DNA of 43,612 bases from Cellulomonas xylanilytica (lineage in GTDB: Bacteria; Actinomycetota; Actinomycetes; Actinomycetales; Cellulomonadaceae), in assembly GCF_007989805.1 (NCBI RefSeq), contig NZ_BJUB01000018.1, positions 1-43,612 of the forward strand, read 5' to 3'. Shown piece after piece: positions 15,722 to 23,589 of this stretch. A model generated the notes under the pieces. That model searched no databases. It saw only the letters and a program-made list of their open reading frames with translations, and was not told where the DNA came from. Every line of letters starts with the position of its first letter. Position 1 is the first letter of the stretch. Position numbers and translations under genes: made by a program.

Positions 15722-16275
15722 GCGCGGCTCGCGTCGTCGACGAGCGGCAGGTGGAGGGACTCGGGCGGGTGACGCTCCGCCTGCTCGACCCCGACGCGGA
15801 CCTCGACGTCCTGCACGCGTGGGTGACCGCGCCGGGCACGCAGTTCTGGGGACTCGGCGACCTGACCCGCCAGGAGCTGCGCGACACCTACGCGTTCGTC
15901 GACTCGCTGCCCACCCACGACGCCTACCTCGTCCTGCGCGACGACGAGCCCGTCGCCCTGCTCCAGGTGTACGACCCCGCGGACGACCCCGTGGGCGAGT
16001 GCTACGACGTGCAGCCGGGCGACGTCGGCGTCCACCTGCTCGTGGGCGCGCGCGGCGGGCACGCCTTCACCACGCGCCTCCTCGGCGCCCTCGTGGCCCT
16101 GCTCGCCACCCGGCCCGGCGCTCGCCGGATCGTCGCCGAGCCCGACGTCCGCAACGATCGCGCGCTCGCGCGCCTGACCAGCACCGGCTTCGTCGCCGGA
16201 CCCGTCATCGACCTGCCGCACAAGCGCGCGCAGCTCGCCTTCCTCACCGTCGAACCCACCCCGGAGACCCCATGA
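15718..16275 (+). CDS. Second GNAT_8 siderophore acyltransferase
   Basis: This 185-residue protein is related to the DesC-like enzyme earlier in the operon. It has the pattern HAWVTAPGTQFWGLGDLT, the CoA-binding region GDVGVHLLVGARGG, and IVAEPDVRNDRALARLTSTGF. It would acylate a hydroxylamine or amine of the siderophore pathway, perhaps with a different acyl-CoA from the first copy. Its place directly after the acylase, coupled by ATGA on both sides, suggests that the two work on the same acyl position. A longer frame upstream (from 14050) lies inside the acylase gene and is not real. Confidence 0.85.
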   Translation: MSAARVVDERQVEGLGRVTLRLLDPDADLDVLHAWVTAPGTQFWGLGDLTRQELRDTYAFVDSLPTHDAYLVLRDDEPVALLQVYDPADDPVGECYDVQPGDVGVHLLVGARGGHAFTTRLLGALVALLATRPGARRIVAEPDVRNDRALARLTSTGFVAGPVIDLPHKRAQLAFLTVEPTPETP

Positions 16276-17051
16276 GCAGCATCACCGTCACGCACGCGCC
16301 GAGCGGGCTGGTGCACGCGAACGTCGCCCGCACCGAGCGCGTCACCCCGCACATGGTCCGCGTGACCCTCACCGGCGAGGACCTGCGCCGGTTCGACCAC
16401 CGCGGGTTCGACCAGTGGTTCCGGCTCGCCGTCCCCGTCGACGACCACGCGCGGTTCGACAACCTGCCCGACAAGTTCGACACCCGCGCCTACCTGCGGT
16501 ACCTCGTGCTACCGAAGTCCACGCGGCCGGTCATCCGCAACTACACCGTCCGCGCGTTCCGGCCCGACGAGCTGGAGCTCGACATCGACTTCGTCTGCCA
16601 CGGCACCACGGGTGTCGCCGGCCCCTGGGCGGAGTCCGTCGAGCCGGGGACCGAGGTCGCGTTCATCGACCAGGGCTGCGGCTGGGCACCCGTCCCGGCG
16701 GACTGGTCGCTGCTGGTCGCCGACGAGTCCGGGCTGCCGGCCGTCCTCGGCATCCTGCGAGACATGCCGCGCGACGCCGTCGGGCACGCGATCGTCGAGC
16801 TCATCGACGCCGCCGACGCGCAGGACGTCGACGCACCCGCCGGGATGACGCTGCACTGGGTGCCGCGGGGCACGGGTGGCACCGCGCTCGCCCGGCTCCG
16901 GGAGATCGATTGGCTGCCCGGGACGCCCTACGTGTTCGCCGTCGGGGAGGCGAAGATCGCCACGGGCGCCCGCCGGTACGCCGTCGGCGAGCGCGGCGTC
17001 CCGAAGGGCAACGTGACGTTCTGCGGCTACTGGAAGGCCGGCAAGGCGTAG
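16272..17051 (+). CDS. Siderophore-interacting protein (FAD-dependent ferric-siderophore reductase)
   Basis: This 259-residue cytoplasmic reductase of the SIP / ViuB family would release iron from the imported ferric siderophore by reduction. The FAD-binding motif RNYTVR is at 89-94, the NAD(P)-side motif ADESGLPAVLGIL is at 150-162, and the C-terminal signature FCGYWKAGKA is at 250-259. It is the last gene of the operon and overlaps the preceding stop as ATGA, so making and using the siderophore are expressed together. No siderophore receptor or importer is visible nearby. A short hairpin follows the stop. Confidence 0.9.
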   Translation: MSSITVTHAPSGLVHANVARTERVTPHMVRVTLTGEDLRRFDHRGFDQWFRLAVPVDDHARFDNLPDKFDTRAYLRYLVLPKSTRPVIRNYTVRAFRPDELELDIDFVCHGTTGVAGPWAESVEPGTEVAFIDQGCGWAPVPADWSLLVADESGLPAVLGILRDMPRDAVGHAIVELIDAADAQDVDAPAGMTLHWVPRGTGGTALARLREIDWLPGTPYVFAVGEAKIATGARRYAVGERGVPKGNVTFCGYWKAGKA

Positions 17052-17071
17052 CACCTACCGACGACGGTGCT
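17050..17071. terminator. Candidate bidirectional terminator hairpin
   Basis: AGCACC (17050-17055) and GGTGCT (17066-17071) pair across a 10-base loop between the convergent siderophore operon and PPOX-fold gene. The stem is short (6 bp) with no T-run, so the call is weak. Confidence 0.35.
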
Positions 17072-17074
17072 CGA

Positions 17075-17518
17075 CTAGACCCAGACCCCGCCGCGCATGA
17101 CCCACCGGCCCGCCAGCTCGTCCTCCTCGCGCCAGACCTGGATCGAGCCCGGGTGCAGCCGGAAGTACGTGTAGGGGTCGGTCAGGGTGCGCGGGTCGAA
17201 GCCTGTCTTCGCCGCGAACGTGTCGCCGAGGGGCTCGGAGACCGTGGTCAGCACCTCGACCGTGCCCCGCACGAGGACGACGTCGCGGGTCTGGCCGATG
17301 CCGGCCTGCACGGACGGGTTCGCGGCGAGGTTGCGACCGGTCGGGCTGGCGGTCACCGTCGAGAACAGCAGCGACTCGTCGTGCCACAGGAACGACAGCG
17401 GCGTCAGGCGGGGTGCGCCGGTGTCGGTGTCCGTCGTCGCGACCCAGGCGTCGACGTCGTGCCCGAGCCGGTACAGGGCGTCCTGGCGGCGGACCTCGGT
17501 GCTGCGCGGGCCGGTCAC
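17075..17518 (-). CDS. Pyridoxamine 5'-phosphate oxidase-fold flavin protein
   Basis: This 147-residue split-barrel protein of the PPOX / F420-dependent reductase-like type shows the standard core: DVDAWVATTDTDTGAPRLTPLSFLWHDESLLFST, then the TGRNLAANPSVQAG cofactor-binding segment and VLVRGTVEV. The cofactor (FMN, F420 or heme) cannot be decided by eye. Its GTG (17516-17518) overlaps the stop of the membrane Fe-S oxidoreductase as GTGA, so the two are co-translated. The long in-frame extension upstream to 19870 is the wrong frame of that neighbour. Confidence 0.8.
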   Translation of the reverse strand: MTGPRSTEVRRQDALYRLGHDVDAWVATTDTDTGAPRLTPLSFLWHDESLLFSTVTASPTGRNLAANPSVQAGIGQTRDVVLVRGTVEVLTTVSEPLGDTFAAKTGFDPRTLTDPYTYFRLHPGSIQVWREEDELAGRWVMRGGVWV

Positions 17519-19605
17519 TCGCGCACCCGGTCGAGCAGGAGCAGGGCGATGTCGGTGACCTCGGGCACTCCCACAGTCTGCGTCTGGGAGGTCGCTGCGG
17601 CCACACCGTCGCCGATCATCACCGTGCAGAACGGGCAGGCGGTCGCGACGACGGAGGCGCCCGTGGCGATGGCCTCCTCGGCGCGTGCCGTGCCGATGCG
17701 GGTGCCGATGGTCTCCTCCATCCAGACCCGGGCCCCGCCACCGCCGCAGCAGAACGACTGCTCGCGGTTGCGGGGCATCTCCGTCACCTGGACGCCGGGG
17801 AGGGCGCCGAGCAGGTCCCGCGGCGGGGAGTAGACCTGGTTGTGCCGGCCCAGGTAGCAGGGGTCGTGGTAGGTGACGGTGCGCTCGTCGGTGGACGGCA
17901 GGAGGGTCAGCCGACCGTCCGCGACGAGGGTGTTCAGCAGCTCGGTGTGGTGCACCACCTCGTACCGACCACCCAGCTGCGGGTACTCGCGCGCGATGGT
18001 GTTGAAGCAGTGCGCGCAGGTCACGACGATCCGCTGCGCGCCGACCTCGTTCAGCACCTCGACGTTGGCGCTCGCGAGCATCTGGAACAGCAGCTCGTTG
18101 CCGGCCCGCCGGGCGGGGTCGCCGGTGCAGGACTCGCCGTCGCCCAGCACCGCGAAGCTGACCCCGGCGGTGTGCAGGAGCTCCGCGACGGCCTTCGTCG
18201 TGCGGATGGCACGGTCCTCGTAGGCGCCCGCGCAGCCGACCCAGAACAGGTACTCGACCTCGGCGGCGGACTCGACGTCGACGCCGACCACGGGCACCTC
18301 GAACTCCAGGCCCTTGGCCCAGTTCAGCCGGTTGCGCGCCGGCAGCCCCCACGGGTTGCCCTGCCGCTCCAGCTTGGTGAACGTGCCGCCCAGCTCCTTC
18401 GGGAACGCCGACTCCATGAGCACCTGGTAGCGCCGCATGTCGACGATCGCGTCGACGTGCTCGATGTCCACCGGGCACTGCTGCACGCACGCGCCGCAGC
18501 TGGTGCAGGCCCACAGGGCGTCGGGGTCGATGACGCCCGAGCCCAGGAGGTCGATGCCGGAGTGGTCGGCCGAGCCCGCCTGCAGGTAGGGCGCCGTGGC
18601 GGCGGCGTGGTCGCGCAGCGCCAGCGTGACCAGCTTGGGGGAGAGCGGCTTGCCCGTCGCCCAGGCCGGGCACTGGTCCTGGCAGCGGCCGCACTCGGTG
18701 CACGTCGAGAAGTCGAGCAGGCCCTTCCACGTGAAGTCCTCGATGGCGCCGACCCCGAGGCGGGCGTCGTCGGGAAGGTCCTCCAGGGCGGCCAGGTCCA
18801 CCGGCGCACCGTCGAGCGTCATCGGCTGCAGCGGCCCGAGCGCGACCCCGCCGCGCGGCTCGCGGCGCGTGTAGACGTTGACCACGGCGAGGAACCGGTG
18901 CCACGCGACGCCCATGGTGGGCTGCAGGCCGACGACGACGAACCACGACATCGACACGACGATCTTGACGGTCGCGACGACGACGATCGCGTTCTCCAGG
19001 GTCGCCGGTGCGACCCCGGCCCACGACGCCCCGAACCACGAGGTCAGCGGGAAGTGCCACGCGTTTCCGGACGACAGCGCGTACTCCAGGCCGCGCAGCA
19101 CGAGCACGCAGAGCACGACGGCGAGCACGGTCGCCTCGACGAAGAACGCCTGCGCCTGGTTCGAGCCGAAGAACCGCGAGCCCCGCTCCCGGGAGCCGAG
19201 CCGGAGCCGGATCGTGATCAGCGCCAGGATGCCGACCAGCGACAGCCACGCGATCGCCTCGATCGCCCACTCCAGCGGCGCCAGGTGCCCGACCAGCGGC
19301 AGCGCGAACGCCGGGTCGACCACCTGCCCGTACCCGGTGACCAGGGTGAGGAACAGCAGCGCGAAGGAGACCATCACCACCCAGTGCGCGACCTTCACCA
19401 CCGGACGGTGCTGGAACCGCCCGTGCCCGAGCACCTCGCGGGTCAGCGTCGCCAACCGTGGCCCGACCGGCGTCCACCGCCCGCCGGCTGCCCGGCCGAC
19501 CCGCACGGTCCGCACGATCTCCCGGGCACCCCGCGCGAACACGACGACCCCCACGACCGTCGCGACGACCACGATCACCAGGCACACCACCTGCAGCGCA
19601 TCCAC
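17515..19605 (-). CDS. Membrane Fe-S oxidoreductase, EtfD-like (HdrD/CCG-domain)
   Basis: The protein has 696 residues in three parts. The first 240 residues hold about five membrane helices. Two 4Fe-4S motifs follow, CTECGRCQDQCP and CTSCGACVQQCP. The C-terminal half has two cysteine-rich CCG-type domains, with key cysteines in VGCAGAYED, VTCAHCFN, DPCYLG, SFCCGGGG and ACPFC. The closest characterised relative I can name is mycobacterial Rv0338c (EtfD), which passes electrons from electron-transfer flavoprotein to the membrane quinone pool during fatty-acid oxidation. That role is inferred from domain order. It is coupled to the PPOX-fold gene and divergent from the Mrp operon. Confidence 0.85.
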   Translation of the reverse strand: MDALQVVCLVIVVVATVVGVVVFARGAREIVRTVRVGRAAGGRWTPVGPRLATLTREVLGHGRFQHRPVVKVAHWVVMVSFALLFLTLVTGYGQVVDPAFALPLVGHLAPLEWAIEAIAWLSLVGILALITIRLRLGSRERGSRFFGSNQAQAFFVEATVLAVVLCVLVLRGLEYALSSGNAWHFPLTSWFGASWAGVAPATLENAIVVVATVKIVVSMSWFVVVGLQPTMGVAWHRFLAVVNVYTRREPRGGVALGPLQPMTLDGAPVDLAALEDLPDDARLGVGAIEDFTWKGLLDFSTCTECGRCQDQCPAWATGKPLSPKLVTLALRDHAAATAPYLQAGSADHSGIDLLGSGVIDPDALWACTSCGACVQQCPVDIEHVDAIVDMRRYQVLMESAFPKELGGTFTKLERQGNPWGLPARNRLNWAKGLEFEVPVVGVDVESAAEVEYLFWVGCAGAYEDRAIRTTKAVAELLHTAGVSFAVLGDGESCTGDPARRAGNELLFQMLASANVEVLNEVGAQRIVVTCAHCFNTIAREYPQLGGRYEVVHHTELLNTLVADGRLTLLPSTDERTVTYHDPCYLGRHNQVYSPPRDLLGALPGVQVTEMPRNREQSFCCGGGGARVWMEETIGTRIGTARAEEAIATGASVVATACPFCTVMIGDGVAAATSQTQTVGVPEVTDIALLLLDRVRE

Positions 19606-19990
19606 GCCGCCACGCTAGCCGCGCGGGGGGCCCGGGCCGACCGAACTCGTCCGGTACGTCTGAACTCGTCACGCGCACCGGACGAGCTCGGCCGGGACCG
19701 ACGAGCCCGTGGGTCCGACGCCAGATCGTGGCTCCGCACGCACGATCTCGCGTCGACGCCACGTTCTCGGCCGTCGGCGCGTATTCCCACCCTCGACGTG
19801 ACAAGCGCGACGGCGTGACGGCCCCCCGTGGGAAGAGGTGTGGGAAATCGGTTGGTAGAGTCTTGACCAAATCTTCAGTGCACCGCGGGGGCGCCAGCCA
19901 TGACCCCCGACGCGTGCCCGCACCTGCGCCTCACATCCAGAACCTGACGACCACCCGACCGACCACCCGCCCTCAAGGACGGAGCCGGAC
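19606..19990. other. 385-base intergenic region with inverted repeats, upstream of mrp operon
   Basis: I see no gene here. GAACTCGTC occurs twice (19643-19651, 19662-19670), facing GACGAGCTCG (19681-19690) and a weaker GACGAGC (19700-19706). This is the same motif family as the repeats at 38671-38760 and 39830-39900, but degenerate. A second inverted repeat, AGATCGTG (19723-19730) / CACGATCT (19741-19748), follows. The segment near 19840-19880 is relatively AT-rich and probably holds the mrp promoter, though I could not assign -35/-10 boxes with confidence. GGAG at 19980-19983 is the likely ribosome site of mrpA. Confidence 0.6.
19641..19710. repeat. Degenerate GAACTCGTC/GACGAG palindromic repeat, copy A
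   Basis: Two forward GAACTCGTC motifs face two inverted GACGAGC motifs within 70 bases. The arrangement resembles the repeats around the DUF559 gene, but sequence conservation outside the core motif is poor. I therefore treat it as a distant or decayed copy. Confidence 0.5.
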
Positions 19991-22900
19991 GTGCTGCTGC
20001 TGCTCGCCGTTCACCTGGCCGCAGCCGTCGTCGCGCCCGTGCTGGTCCGCTGGATGGGCCGCAAGGCGTTCTGGGTCCTCGCCCTCGCGCCCGCCTCTGC
20101 CGCCGCGTGGGCGCTGAGCTGGACGTCGCGGGTGCAGGCCGGGAACGGGCCGGTCGAGAACGTCGAGTGGATCCCCGTCCTCGGCCTCAACCTCACCTTC
20201 CGGCTCGACACGCTGTCGTGGTTGATGACGCTGGTGGTCGGCGGCGTCGGTGCGCTCGTGCTCGTCTACTGCGCGGCGTACTTCAAGACGAGCGCCGCGG
20301 GGCTGGGCCGGTTCGGGGGCGTGTTCGTCGCGTTCAGCGGGTCGATGCTCGGGCTGGTCACCGCCGACGACATGCTGCTGCTCTTCACGTTCTGGGAGCT
20401 CACGACCGTCACGTCGTACCTGCTCATCGGCCACTACGCGGAGCGCAAGGCGAGCCGGCGGGCGGCGATGCAGGCCATCGTCATCACGACCGCGGGCGGC
20501 CTGGCGATGCTCGTCGGCCTGGTGCTGCTGGGCGAGTCCGCGGGGACGTACCTGCTGTCGGAGGTGATCGCGAACCCGCCGCAGGGCACCCCGGCGGTCA
20601 CGGTCGCGATCGTCTGCCTGCTGGCCGGCGCGGTGACGAAGTCGGCGCTCATCCCGTTCCACTTCTGGCTGCCGGCGGCGATGGCGGCACCGACGCCGGT
20701 GAGCGCGTACCTGCACGCGGCCGCGATGGTCAAGGCAGGTGTCTACCTGGTCGCCCGGTTCGCGCCGGCGTACTCGACGGACCCCACGTGGATGTGGATC
20801 ATCGTCGTGCTCGGCTGCGGGACCCTGCTGCTGGGCGGCTACCGGGCGTTGCGGCAGCACGACCTCAAGCTCATCCTCGCGTTCGGCACGGTCAGCCAGC
20901 TGGGCCTGATCGTCCTGCTGGTGGGGCTGGGCACCCGGGCGACGGCGCTCGCGGGCCTGGCGATGCTGGGTGCGCACGCGATGTTCAAGGCGGCGCTGTT
21001 CCTCGTCGTCGGCGTCGTCGACGCGGCGACCGGCACGCGTGACCTCCGCCGGCTGTCGGGCGTCGGTCGCGAGCTCAAGCTGACCGCGCTCGCGGGTGCG
21101 CTGGCGACGGCGTCGATGATCGGGCTGCCGCCGTTCGCCGGGTACGTCGCCAAGGAGGCGGGGCTCGAGGCGCTGGGTCACCTCGACGACACCACCGCCG
21201 GGATGATCGTGCTGGTCGCCGTCTCCGTCGGCTCGGTGCTCACGGTGGCCTACGGGCTGCGGCTCTGGTGGGGGGCGTTCTCGACCAAGCCCGCCGTGGT
21301 GCCGGAAGCCGTGAGCGAGTCGACGGAACCCGGCACCTCGATCCACGAGGCCGCCCACGACGCCGCCGAGCCGGCCCCGATCACGCACCCGTCGCTGCTG
21401 CTCGTGTGGCCGGCCATGATCCTGGCGGTCCTCGGCCTGGCCGTCGCGCTCCTGCCGGCGCTCGGCGAGCACCTGCTGGCGCCCTACGCGGACACCTACC
21501 CCGAGGGTGAGCCGGGGCACCTGGTGCTGTGGGCCGGGCTCACGCCGACGTTCGTCCTGACGCTCGCGATCCTGCTGACCGGCGCGCTGCTGTTCGTGAT
21601 CCGCGAGCGGGTGGAGCGGTGGCAGACGGCGGCCTACCGCGGCCCGGAGGCGGACCGCGTGTACCGACGGTTCATGCGGCGGCTCGACGACGTGGCGGCG
21701 GACGTCACGGCGGTCACCCAGCGCGGTTCGCTGCCGCTGTACCTCGGCCTGATCCTCGTCGTGTTCGTCGTCGCGGTCGGCGGCACGGTGCTCGGCAGCA
21801 CCGACTTCCCGGCCGAGGTGCGGCTGTGGGACACCCCCGCGCAGGCGGTCTTCGCCGCCGGGGTGATCGCGTCCGCGCTGCTGGTCACGCGTGCCCGGCG
21901 GCGGCTCAAGGCCGTCATCCTGCTGGGGATCGGTGGCTACTCGGTGGCCGGCCTGTTCCTGCTGCACGGCGCCCCGGACCTGGCGCTGACCCAGGTGCTG
22001 GTGGAGACGGTGACGCTCGTCGTCTTCGTGCTGGTCCTGCGCCGCCTGCCCCCGTACTTCTCCGACCGTCCGCTCGCGGCCAGCCGGTGGGTGCGCCTGG
22101 CGCTCGGTCTGGCGGTCGGGGTGACCGTCGCCGGGATCGCGCTCGTGGCGCCCGGCGCGCGGATGCACCTGCCCGTCTCCACCGACTTCGCGGAGGAGGC
22201 CTACAGCTTCGGAGGCGGCAAGAACATCGTCAACGTGACCCTCGTCGACATCCGCGCCTGGGACACGATGGGCGAGATCTCGGTGCTGCTGGTGGCGGCG
22301 ACCGGCGTCGCGTCGCTGGTCTTCCTCTCACGACGCGCGGGAGCGATCTACCGGGCCGACGAGGCCCGTGCGGAGCGTGCCGTCTGGGGCGGCGTGCCCG
22401 ACCCGATGGCGGCGCTCCGGCGTCCGGGTGGCGACAGCGCGGCCGTCGACGCCGGCGGGATGGTGGCCGACCGCGACGAGTCCGCGGTGCCGTCGAGCGC
22501 CTCGCGGGGCCGCGAGTGGCTGCAGGCGGGCCGGACCCTGGCGCCGCAGCGGCGCTCGGTGATCTTCGAGGTCATCGTCCGGCTGCTCTTCCACACGATG
22601 ATCGTGTACTCGGTCTACCTGCTGTTCAGCGGCCACAACGCTCCCGGTGGAGGGTTCGCCGCCGGCCTCGTGACGGGCATCGCCCTGATCGTCCGCTACC
22701 TCGCGGGCGGTCGGTACGAGCTGGGCGAGGCGGCCCCGGTGCAGGCGGGTCTGCTGCTCGGCCTCGGGCTGTTCCTCTCGGCCGGTGTCGGCCTGCTCGC
22801 GCTGCTGGCGGGCGGCGAGGTGCTGCAGTCCTGGATCATCGACATCCACGTGCCGGTCATCGGGGACATCCACCTGGTGACGTCGCTCTTCTTCGACCTC

Positions 22901-23092
22901 GGGGTCTACCTGGTGGTCGTCGGCCTCGTGCTCGACGTCCTGCGCAGCCTCGGGGCGGAGCTCGACCGCCGCGCGGAGTCCGGCGAGGACCCCGTCGGCG
23001 GCGACGCGGCCGGTGGCGACATCCCGGGCGACGCGTCGGAGCAGGTCGGCGCCACCGCGAAGCCCGCCGGCTGGGACGGGGGCGTGCCGTGA
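19991..23092 (+). CDS. mrpA: Na+/H+ antiporter subunit MrpA with fused MrpB
   Basis: This 1033-residue protein is the largest subunit of the Mrp Na+(or K+)/H+ antiporter, which expels sodium using the proton gradient and is related to complex I proton-pumping subunits. The proton-antiporter domain covers about residues 60-450, with the membrane glutamate E136 in FTFWELTTVTSYLL and the lysine helix KSALIPFHFWLPAAMAAPTPVSAYLHAA. A DUF4040-like part follows (about 600-720). The C-terminal part from roughly 855 (RLLFHTMIVYSVYLLFSGHNAPGGG) is the MrpB (MnhB) domain. A separate mrpB is therefore absent. The GTG start has GGAG 7 bases upstream. The stop overlaps mrpC as GTGA. Confidence 0.92.
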   Translation: MLLLLAVHLAAAVVAPVLVRWMGRKAFWVLALAPASAAAWALSWTSRVQAGNGPVENVEWIPVLGLNLTFRLDTLSWLMTLVVGGVGALVLVYCAAYFKTSAAGLGRFGGVFVAFSGSMLGLVTADDMLLLFTFWELTTVTSYLLIGHYAERKASRRAAMQAIVITTAGGLAMLVGLVLLGESAGTYLLSEVIANPPQGTPAVTVAIVCLLAGAVTKSALIPFHFWLPAAMAAPTPVSAYLHAAAMVKAGVYLVARFAPAYSTDPTWMWIIVVLGCGTLLLGGYRALRQHDLKLILAFGTVSQLGLIVLLVGLGTRATALAGLAMLGAHAMFKAALFLVVGVVDAATGTRDLRRLSGVGRELKLTALAGALATASMIGLPPFAGYVAKEAGLEALGHLDDTTAGMIVLVAVSVGSVLTVAYGLRLWWGAFSTKPAVVPEAVSESTEPGTSIHEAAHDAAEPAPITHPSLLLVWPAMILAVLGLAVALLPALGEHLLAPYADTYPEGEPGHLVLWAGLTPTFVLTLAILLTGALLFVIRERVERWQTAAYRGPEADRVYRRFMRRLDDVAADVTAVTQRGSLPLYLGLILVVFVVAVGGTVLGSTDFPAEVRLWDTPAQAVFAAGVIASALLVTRARRRLKAVILLGIGGYSVAGLFLLHGAPDLALTQVLVETVTLVVFVLVLRRLPPYFSDRPLAASRWVRLALGLAVGVTVAGIALVAPGARMHLPVSTDFAEEAYSFGGGKNIVNVTLVDIRAWDTMGEISVLLVAATGVASLVFLSRRAGAIYRADEARAERAVWGGVPDPMAALRRPGGDSAAVDAGGMVADRDESAVPSSASRGREWLQAGRTLAPQRRSVIFEVIVRLLFHTMIVYSVYLLFSGHNAPGGGFAAGLVTGIALIVRYLAGGRYELGEAAPVQAGLLLGLGLFLSAGVGLLALLAGGEVLQSWIIDIHVPVIGDIHLVTSLFFDLGVYLVVVGLVLDVLRSLGAELDRRAESGEDPVGGDAAGGDIPGDASEQVGATAKPAGWDGGVP

Positions 23093-23589
23093 TCGACATG
23101 AGCCCCAACATCGTCCTCGTCGTCACCATCGGTGTGCTCTTCGCCGCGGGCGTCTATCTGCTCCTCGAGCGCAGCCTGTCGCGGGTGCTGATCGGTGTGA
23201 TCCTCATCGGCAACGGCGCGAACCTGCTGTTCCTGGTGGCGGGCGGTGCCGCGGGGCGGCCGCCGATCGTCGGCACGGAGCCCGAGGGGCAGATGAGCGA
23301 CCCGCTGCCGCAGGCGATGGTCCTGACCGCCATCGTCATCACGCTCGGCATGACCGCGTTCCTGCTCGCCCTGGCGTACCGGTCGTGGCAGCTGCACCGG
23401 CACGACGAGGTCCAGGACGACGTCGAGGACCGCCGCATCGCGCGGCTCGCGGCCGTCGATGAGCGCGCGTTCACCGACGCGGACACGGAGATCGCCTCCG
23501 ACACGCTCGACGTGGAGGCGGCCGAGGCACGCGACGAGACCGACCAGGGTGCACCGGCACGCGAGACGCCGCGGGAGGTGCGCCCGTGA
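23089..23589 (+). CDS. mrpC: Na+/H+ antiporter subunit MrpC with acidic C-terminal tail
   Basis: This 166-residue NuoK-like subunit has three membrane helices (about residues 7-25, 31-52 and 75-101) with the conserved GVYLLLERSLSRVLIGVILIGNGANLL and PLPQAMVLTAIVITLGMTAF segments. Bacterial MrpC is normally about 110-115 residues. Here a charged, mostly acidic cytoplasmic tail of around 55 residues follows (many D/E, few hydrophobics). GTG 23089 overlaps the mrpA stop, and an in-frame ATG at 23098 is an alternative start. It is coupled to mrpD by GTGA. Confidence 0.9.
   Translation: MIDMSPNIVLVVTIGVLFAAGVYLLLERSLSRVLIGVILIGNGANLLFLVAGGAAGRPPIVGTEPEGQMSDPLPQAMVLTAIVITLGMTAFLLALAYRSWQLHRHDEVQDDVEDRRIARLAAVDERAFTDADTEIASDTLDVEAAEARDETDQGAPARETPREVRP

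Noticed and set aside
17519..19870. Frame continuous with the PPOX-fold gene over 2.3 kb
   Set aside because: It is an alternative frame of the Fe-S oxidoreductase, whose cysteine motifs and membrane helices are unmistakable. Only the last 147 codons are PPOX-like.
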